From Tachypleus tridentatus (lineage: Eukaryota > Arthropoda > Merostomata > Xiphosura > Limulidae): a DNA stretch of 64,000 bases. The translations under genes and the position numbers were made by a program. This document shows, piece after piece, positions 56,987 through 64,000 of the stretch (position 1 is the stretch's first letter; each line of letters opens with the position of its first letter). Below the pieces are notes generated by a model. The model saw nothing but the letters and a program-made list of their open reading frames with translations. It did no database searches and had not been told where the DNA came from. The stretch spans positions 146,560,127-146,624,126 of the forward strand of contig NC_134833.1 in assembly GCF_004210375.1 (NCBI RefSeq). The letters are read 5' to 3'.

Positions 56987-57239
56987 CATTAATTCAACAC
57001 TTTATGGATTTAAGTTAGGATTATACCGTTAAAATCATGTAGAGCGGGAAGTTTAATCAAACCAAGATAGATTACACAGGTCAACAAATTTTTTCGAAAT
57101 CTCAGTTGCATAAGATTTTTTTACTCATTCTTACCCTTTGTGACCTGCTAAATTCAAATATGAAAACGGTTCAGCTCTACATGCTCTAGTTTTAATGCAA
57201 TTTTAAGTTTTTCATTCTAGCCTTTTGTGGTCAAATTAA

Positions 57240-57424
57240 CACGTTTCCTGCAATGCCTATATTGGCAAACCGGCAACTGCTGCGATGCTCTTGTACATCT
57301 GACAGCTTCAGTGCTGCATGAGCTATGATAACGTGAGGTTGTCGTTACACTTGTCTCCAGCCTGCAACTTAGTTAAAGGTAAGACAATAGTGGGACACCG
57401 GTGGGTCCCATCGCAGGAAACGTG
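57240..57424. mobile_element. piggyBac-like MITE (TTAA flanks)
   Basis: CACGTTTCCTGC at 57240-57251 and its perfect inverse GCAGGAAACGTG at 57413-57424; with one mismatch the inverted repeat extends to 16 bp. TTAA directly flanks both ends (57236-57239, 57425-57428), the insertion site of piggyBac elements. The 185-bp interior is non-coding. It ends 70 bp before the start codon of the next gene. Confidence 0.8.
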
Positions 57425-57494
57425 TTAATTACTTACACGTTTATGTTATCAACAGAGATATTAAAATTGTTTTGATTTTGTTTCAGATCTGATC

Positions 57495-59203
57495 ATGGCT
57501 ACAAGGAGACGTCAATGTGAGAACAAGCCGGACGCTTTCTGTTATATTTGTGGATGCTTCACGCTTATACGTCAAAGGCGTAATATAACATCGTTTCTGA
57601 GGCGTGCTTATAAAGCGTACTTTGGACTTGCTCTTGGTGACCAAGACAAGAAATGGGCCCACATATTGTGTGTCATAACTGCGAGAAAATGCTGCGTGAC
57701 TGGACAAAAGGGAAACGTAAGGGTTTACCTTTCGGGATTTCCATGACCTGGCGAGAACCGATGGACCACACAACTGACTGCTATTTTTGTCTGGTCAATA
57801 CAAAGGGCATTGGCAAGAAAAACAGACACAAAATCTCATATCCTAGTATCCCCTCAGCAATCCGACCTACTCTGCACTCTGATGAGCTCCCAATCCCAGT
57901 TTTTAAAGGATTTCTTCCATCTGAAGATGTGGGTAGTGACCAAGAGCAAGAGACTGCTGATGAAACTCAAGAAATACTTTCAGAATCTGGCGATCCTTCT
58001 TATGAGACCCCACAGTCATTAACTCCTCAACAGTTTAGCCAGCCAGAGTTGAATGACCTTGTACGTGATTTGGGTCTCTCCAAAAATGCAGCTGAAGTGT
58101 TAGCTTCCAGGATGCAAGAAAAGAATCAGATGAGCCATACAACTAAAGTGTCATACTTCCGAAATCGGGAGCAGACTTTTGTGCCATTTTTTACAGAGGA
58201 GAATATGTTTGTTTATTGTCATAATATCTCAGGTCTTCTCCAGGAATTAGGGATGCCAGAATACCATCCAAATGACTGGCGATTATTTCTAGATTGTTCT
58301 AAGCAAAGTTTGAAGTGTGTTCTACTTCATAATGGCAATGTCTATGCAGCTGTTCCAATTGGACACTCTGTGTATTTACGAGAGGAATATAATGACATTA
58401 AGACTGTGATTGACCTACTAAAATACCACGAGCACAACTGGACAATTTGTGTGGACCTCAAAATGGTTACTTTCCTCTTAGGTCAACAAAGAGGATTTAC
58501 AAAGTATCCCTGCTATCTTTGCATGTGGGACAGCCGAGCTCGAGAAAAGCACTGGAACCAGAAGGAGTGGCCCATACGTGAGACTCTGAAGGCAGGTATG
58601 CCAAATATTGTCAACGATCCAATTGTCAGTCGAGAAAAGATCATATTTCCTCCTCTCCATATCAAGCTGGGCTTGATGAAACAGTTTATGAAGGCGTTGA
58701 ATACTGACGGTGAATGCTTCCAACACATATTTTCTGTGCTCCCTGGTTTGTCCTTCGAGAAGATCAAGGCAGGTGTTTTTGATGGACCACAGATTCGTGC
58801 ACTTGTGCATGATCAAGAATTTGCCAGAAAGATGAACGACAAGGAAAGGACTGCATGGCTTTCATTTGTGGCGGTGATGGCAAACTTTCTCGGTAATAAA
58901 AAAGCTGACAACTATGAAACCCTTGTAGCGAATATGTTGTCAGCTTTTCGCGATCTTGGATGTAACATGAGTGTCAAACTCCATTACCTGTACAGTCATC
59001 TTGATAGATTCCCTGAGAACCCAGGAGCTGTAAGTGACGAGCAAGGCGAGCGGTTCCATCAGGACCTCAAGACCATGGAAGAGCGTCACCAAGGGAGATG
59101 GGACAAACATATGATGGCAGATTACTGCTGGAGCATTAAACGAGAATGCCCTGAGACAGTCCACAAACGCAAGAGCTACAAGCGGAAATTCATGCCTGAG
59201 TAG
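57495..59203 (+). pseudogene. Uncharacterised zinc-binding-type protein, single frameshift
   Basis: The frame opens at the ATG at 57495 (MATRRRQCENKPDAFCYICG) after ttttgtttcag, a good acceptor. A second frame carries the rest, with a crossover near 57655-57665 at tgggcccac, where one base appears missing from the C run. The protein would be about 569 residues. Visible Cys pairs are CYIC, CHNC, CYFC and CYLC, which suggest zinc binding. Later blocks include DWRLFLDCSKQSLKCVLLHN, DLKMVTFLLGQQRGFTKYPC and SDEQGERFHQDL. It ends KRKFMPE and stop. I recall similar multi-copy proteins in arthropods and cnidarians, all uncharacterised. The acidic blocks could form an RNase-H-like (transposase-derived) core, which is speculation. 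A sequencing error could also explain the frameshift. Confidence 0.8.
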
Positions 59204-59266
59204 ACTGCAATTGAGCTTTGCCTCCTCATAGTAGCAAATGTCTTATCTACTAATCAGTTTTATATA

Positions 59267-59272
59267 AATAAA
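59267..59272 (+). terminator. Polyadenylation signal AATAAA
   Basis: AATAAA lies 64 bases after the stop of the preceding frame, a plausible 3' end signal for that transcript. Confidence 0.5.
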
Positions 59273-59691
59273 TTGAATTATAACTTTATATAAAATTGAA
59301 TTTATATAAATAACTTGAATACATTTATACTATCTTGCATTTTCTTTTTTATTACCCAGCTATATTAAAGAGTTTTATAACATATTTTATCACATATTTT
59401 TCATGATAGACTACGACGTCAATGTGATGATGACGAAATTTTGAGATTTTCAAATACCTTGATTGCAAAAAAAGTAGAGCACTGAAGAAAAAACTAACTT
59501 CAGATCTGAAATCAGGGCAAGAAATTATGTAATACCAAGTGTTTGATATAAATGCAACAAAAACTTTGTTGACCAGTGTTATCTTAACACAATGTAAAGT
59601 AATTCATTGTGATATTCAGTAGCTACTTCAACACGTCTTAACTATGAAGGTGATAGATTACAGACACTTGTCTAGTGTTGACAACTCAGCT

Positions 59692-60389
59692 TGTTTAATA
59701 ATGGTTTATTAACTTGCTGTTAATGCACGTTTACAACTTAAGTTGTTGACTAATGTTGACATGTAAACTCGCCGGTAATTCATGGTGACAACGACTTATT
59801 GTTAATTAATTTTAACAATTTAACTTGGCTCGCGTTGTATGATTAACTGCTCGTAATGTTATGAGATGTACTTTCAGATATTTTTGCAAATTTTCGACAG
59901 TTTTTCAACCTATTTTATTTTGTTGTATTCAAGCACGTAGCTACACAATGAACTATTTGTGCTGTCTCCACTACGAGTATCGAAACCCAAACAGCATAGT
60001 CTTGGTTAACTCATATCTGACCTTTGATAAAGCTGTGTGTTGGTGACGTCAGTATCTCGACGGTGTTGTAGAAGAAAATTTTATTTGTATCACGTGCAGT
60101 CAAATTAACGAACTGTCTATAAGCGTATTCTAGTTTCACCTCTAATACTGGTTCGTTAGTTTTATGAACTTATAATAGAAACGACATGTAGAAACATGTA
60201 AGTGTCTTTCGTGATATACAACCTGAAAGCTGTGGTATGTTAAATATTGTTAATCAGTAAGTGGTTTATTTATTATATTTAGCTGAAGAGTGATTATCAG
60301 TTATGGTTTAGTTTGTTTTGAATATCGCGCAAAGCTACGCGAGGACTATTTGCGCTAGCCGTCCCTAATTTAGCAGTGTAGGATTAGAG
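59692..60389. repeat. Duplicated block, copy 2
   Basis: Homologous to 52150-52830 in the same orientation, about 7.5 kb away. It includes the decayed family 2 SINE (about 59925-60015) and the start of a family 1 SINE. The copies differ by scattered substitutions and small indels (for example tcatcaaaat versus tcacgtgcag). The homologous sequence resumes at 62571 after the hAT insertion. Confidence 0.88.
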
Positions 60390-62570
60390 CAGTGGTCCTT
60401 AACCTTGTTGGAGGTACTGAACCCCGAAAGTTTTGTACTTGCATTCACTGAACCATTCGTAATTGTAAAAATAAAATATGATTTTTTCAAATTCAAAACA
60501 TAAGTGGATATTTTATCAGTGCACAAAATGAGCCATGCAGCAGTTGCACATAATATCACTGTGTTCAAAGAACAAAACCCACAAAACATATATTTCACAC
60601 AAAAACAAAAACATAACTCAATGAATATTTACTGCAAATCAATGTGACTTTTGCTGTAGTCTGTCAGAGACAAGTTCAGAAATGCGCGGCTTCACCTTGG
60701 CAAGTGCCACTCTTATATCATTTTCGCAACAAAGGCTGTTCCTTTTCTTCATTTTTATGTCTACCATCCTCGAAAAGGATTGCTCGCAAAGATATGTTGT
60801 AACAAACGGTATGATTATCTCAAGGACTTTCTTAGCAATAAGAGGGTACGCTACGATTTGGTGACACCAGAACGTTGAGAGCGTTGTTATTCTGAAAAGT
60901 TTCTGTTGAACCTGGTTCTGCTGAAGTTCAATGATTTTGTCGAGGTATTCATCATTGACATCTGCTGTCGCAACACTAAACGTGAACGGCTGTCTCACAC
61001 ATGCTGGATATGACTCTCTGGTGAGGAAGTAACCATTGAGAGACTTTGCGAGCTCATCTTAGTGCATGGCAATTGCTTGCTTCAGTTCCCTGTGTACAGA
61101 AATGTTTCCGATTTCAGAAACATCTTCGATCTTACTTACACAGTGGTTCAGCAGGGGAAAGTTTACAAAGTTATCATTCACTTTTCGTCGTTTTCATAAT
61201 GGTAGTTTTTTTTTGAAAAGCCTTCAGGTTTTCTTCCGCTTCGATGATGTTGACTCCACCGCCCTGCACCTGTTGATCGAGATGACTGAAAGCATTGAAG
61301 ACGTCGGCCATGTACGACAAAATGAGAATGAATTCAGATTTTTCGAAACAATCTGCATGACAATGTTGGTGCTCTCGCTAAACCAGGGCTAATTCCACAC
61401 GGATGGCATAAACACGATTCAGCACCATTCCCCAGGATAACCACCGAACGTTAGAATGGTACAGAAGTACCTCGAATTCAAAGCCCATTTCATTACATAA
61501 TTCTTTGAAAATGCGGTGCTTCAGGGCATTGTTTCGCACAAAGTTCACACATTCCACTACAATTTTTAATACTTCTGCCAGTTTTGAAGGCAAGGTTTTT
61601 GTTGCCAACGCATGCCTGTGCAGAACACAGTGCATTACAATGATGTGTGGTGCATCGGCTTTTACAAGCGCACCTAAACCAGAGTTTCGTCCCAGCATGA
61701 CTGAAGAAACCATATCGTTGTCTCTGAAGAAGTCATCCACAAGTTTCTTCACGTTGACTGCCTTAGTTGTTGTTGTAAGAGGATGCTTACAAAATAAAAA
61801 ATATCTTATCTCGTCGTTCTTCACGTAGCGCACGAATACAACAAGCTGGCTTAGATTGGAAATGTCGATGGTCTCGTCGAGTTGAAGGCTGAATTTTGCT
61901 GGGCTTGAAATCAGATCTGCAACTACTTGAGCCAAGACGTCATAGCTCATGTCATCTATTCTGCTACTGATGGTGTCATTTGAAAGAGGAATTTAGGATA
62001 ACTTATTTTCAGCAGCTTTTCCCAGTATGCTATTCGCCATCTTTAACTCAGCTGCTTTTACGAGTGCTTTACCTTGAAATTACCTTGTATTTCCCATCTC
62101 CATGCAGCTTTAGGGAGTGTTCTCTTAGTTTTTTCGGTACTAGACTAGAATTGCTCAACTTGGCATTACAAATCATGCATTGAGGACGCTGACTCCCACC
62201 ATGTTCCGTTATACACGTTAATCCATATTATACGTATTCGTCCGACCACTTTCTGTTTTTGTTTGACATATTTAGTATGAAGAGATTGAAAGATTAGGGA
62301 AAAAATCACAAATGACGCACGATTACTACAGTCACAAGTCGACTGCTAAGCGCACGAAGTTCCCTGCAGCACAGATATTAAGGCCAAGTGATGTGACGTG
62401 ATCAGCCGCAGCCATTGATGGCCAAGTGGAGCATGACGTCACGAATCACACGAGTGGGATGAACGGAAAGGGCACACACACACTGTGTGTGTGTCTTGAC
62501 CTCCGCCGAACCCTTGAGACTGACTCATCGAACCCCTGGGGTTCGATTGAACCCAGGTTAAGAACCACTG
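60390..62570 (-). mobile_element. hAT transposon with 8-bp TSD
   Basis: The ends CAGTGGTCCTTAACCT and AGGTTAAGAACCACTG form 16-bp inverted repeats with one mismatch. The flanking 8-mers gattagag (60382-60389) and gactagag (62571-62578) match at 7 of 8 positions, as expected of an 8-bp hAT duplication with one later mutation. It is 2,181 bp long. The interior holds a decayed minus-strand transposase. Confidence 0.95.
60639..62240 (-). pseudogene. ZBED-type hAT transposase, broken
   Basis: Minus strand, N- to C-terminal: a BED-like zinc finger (CMICNAKLSNSSLVPKKLRE then HSLKLHG, near 62180-62100). Next come MSYDVLAQVVADLISSPAKF and SLQLDETIDISNLSQLVVFV (61950-61830, catalytic-Asp region), then MHCVLHRHALATKTLP and YHSNVRWLSWGMVLNRVY (61630-61410). 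The C-terminal dimerisation block is FWCHQIVAYPLIAKKVLEII then YLCEQSFSRMVDIKMKKRNS and KPRISEL (60870-60660). This is the ZBED5/SCAND3-like branch of hAT. Frameshifts near 61990, 61380 and 61010-61200 and internal stops break it. Confidence 0.92.
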
Positions 62571-62766
62571 GACTAGAGGGAAGGCAGCTAGTAATTATCA
62601 CCTATTGTTATCACTTGGGCTATTATACCAACGAATAGTGGGATTGACCGATACGTTATAACGTCCCTACGGTTGAAAGGGCGAGCGTGTTTGGTGTGAC
62701 GGGGATTCGAATCCGCGACTCTCGGATTACGAGTCAACTGTCTCAACAACCTGGCCATGCCGGGCC

Positions 62767-64000
62767 TATTGGTCATGTATAATTTGTGAAACATTATGTG
62801 CCATATAAAACATTGCCTGAAAGAAGCCTTGAACGGTTTAGAAATGCGTTCTATTCTTTTACACGTGTTGGGTACGTTTACCGGTAATAAATGGTTATAT
62901 AGGAAATGGACGAATACAGAAAGTCAATCATTTTTATTTTTATCACAGATAATAACTTTTAACATAATTAAATCAAGACGTTGGTGACTTGTAGAAGTGC
63001 TATTACATGATATTTGTTAAAACCATACTCTAGTAATTGAGATTAAGTGTATTTGAAATTCTCTCTTTGTAAAACATATGAGAATTATTTTCTTACAAAG
63101 TAGTAAGAGTTTCATTGCATAATAAACGTTTTACTGATGATGTAAATTGTTGTATAAAATCAAATTAATAAAAGTATAAGTTTAATTATTCTATGGTATT
63201 CCCTTTCTAGGGTGATTTAAACATGTAATCGTCTATTGTGCGTGTGGTAAAAACGTGTGTAATTTTGGTCATGTTACGCTAAATAATATTTCATGTCAAA
63301 TGAAAAACGTTTGGTTAATAATTTTAGAAAGTAAGCTTATATCATTTTTTAAGGATATATAAATACTAAGGACATTCAATTAGCTGATGAATTAGTGTTA
63401 AGCTTTCTTTATAAGACAAAGTAATTATATATGATTTAATGAATTAATTATACCTAATTTAATAAATTAGTGTTAAGCGTCCTTTCTTTAGAAACGATTT
63501 AAGGTAATTATTGATTAACTACCGACATGATGAGATAAGTATTGTATTAGTCATGCCGGCCTAAAAATAAGTTTCCTGCTTTCTGATAGTGTTCCGTTAT
63601 CAACCATATGGCAGCCCAACAACGTGCCATTAACGACACGTCATCTGGTGGTAACGTATGTAACTATGATGTCGCCTTATTTGATTACATCATTCTCTCT
63701 TCTCTCGATACACATGTGGCGCTCTCTTGCGGTGCGTTTAATGTGCGGCTTTTACTACTTGGGCAATTATTTATTGTTTAAACGCATTTCACTCAGCTTT
63801 TAAAAATAATATAATTCGATAAGTAGATAAGTTTTGTTGTCTGTAGTCTGTCTTTCCCTCCTGCGATGGTTGAACTTGAGGGCTTATAAAGAGGTTTGAT
63901 TTCTGTAAGGTTCACAATACTCTGGGCTATGGGATTAAACAAACTTGTATTATATCAAAAACAATAAACCGAAATCTGTTTTTGTATTAGGTAGAAACAA
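62767..64000. other. Spacer to window end
   Basis: AT-rich; no gene, RNA or recognisable repeat. The 63-codon frame at 62796-62987 has no supporting motif. Confidence 0.5.

Larger units (their letters stand above)
60309..62766 (-). mobile_element. tRNA-Thr-like SINE (family 1), minus, split by a hAT element
   Basis: 60309-60389 holds the SINE tail and body end (cgcgcaaagctacgcgagga ... taggattagag). 62571-62766 holds the remaining body and head (gactagagggaaggcagcta ... ctggccatgccgggcc). The two parts join exactly across the transposon when one copy of the 8-bp duplication is removed. Confidence 0.93.

Noticed and set aside
57300-57379. 5' untranslated exon of the 57.5-kb gene ending at aaag|gtaaga
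   Set aside because: The segment lies inside the TTAA-flanked MITE, so the donor is most likely fortuitous; kept only as a testable possibility.
58478-59164. Minus-strand open frames of 74-112 codons
   Set aside because: They are antisense to the well-supported plus-strand protein at 57495-59203.

Overview
This is an AT-rich nuclear genomic window from an animal. It is dense in repeats and carries little single-copy coding sequence. Spliced exons with GT/AG boundaries, several LINEs, Tc1/mariner and hAT transposons, Penelope-like elements (PLEs) and two tRNA-derived SINE families rule out a prokaryote or organelle. The SINE and PLE types resemble repeats I associate with chelicerates, horseshoe crabs in particular, but the species is inference only.

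Region 1-18.9 kb, plus strand. The one confidently identified gene is the 3' part of a PLD3/PLD4-type phospholipase D (lysosomal exonuclease family). Six exons (3934-4067, 6255-6455, 8969-9108, 14091-14250, 16520-16622, 18742-18923) join in one open frame of about 305 residues. They hold both HKD motifs, the stop codon and polyadenylation signals. The 5' exons lie beyond the left edge. The introns contain a jockey-like LINE (1-2768), minisatellites, PLE tails, an RTE-like LINE with an 11-bp target duplication, and a long-inverted-repeat MITE. Two introns open with tandem repeats that copy the 5' splice junction itself.

Region 19-29 kb. No convincing host gene. There is a 47-bp minisatellite, PLE fragments with hammerhead-like motifs, a 3-kb array of 82-bp units with higher-order structure, and a complete but broken Tc1 element (27161-28702).

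Region 29-50 kb. Two or three possible exons of an unrecognised minus-strand gene (31146-31366, 31912-32230, perhaps 47865-48261), a 45/90-bp satellite, a broken mariner, several SINEs, and a 3.0-kb PLE (39999-43040). The PLE has a reverse transcriptase, a GIY-YIG endonuclease, long inverted ends and a 13-bp target duplication.

Region 50-64 kb. A CR1-like LINE relic, more SINEs, two copies of a duplicated block, small MITEs, and an uncharacterised zinc-binding-type protein gene or pseudogene (57495-59203) with one frameshift. A ZBED-type hAT transposon (60390-62570) sits inside a SINE.

The most interesting signal is a family of short PLE-derived tails carrying hammerhead-ribozyme-like cores (CTGANGA, a GACC/GGTC stem, GAAA). 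At least two lie as discrete 140-174 bp insertions flanked by 10-11 bp target duplications, which suggests small non-autonomous hammerhead retroelements moved by PLE machinery. The second signal is the expansion of splice-donor sequence into minisatellites within the PLD3-like gene.
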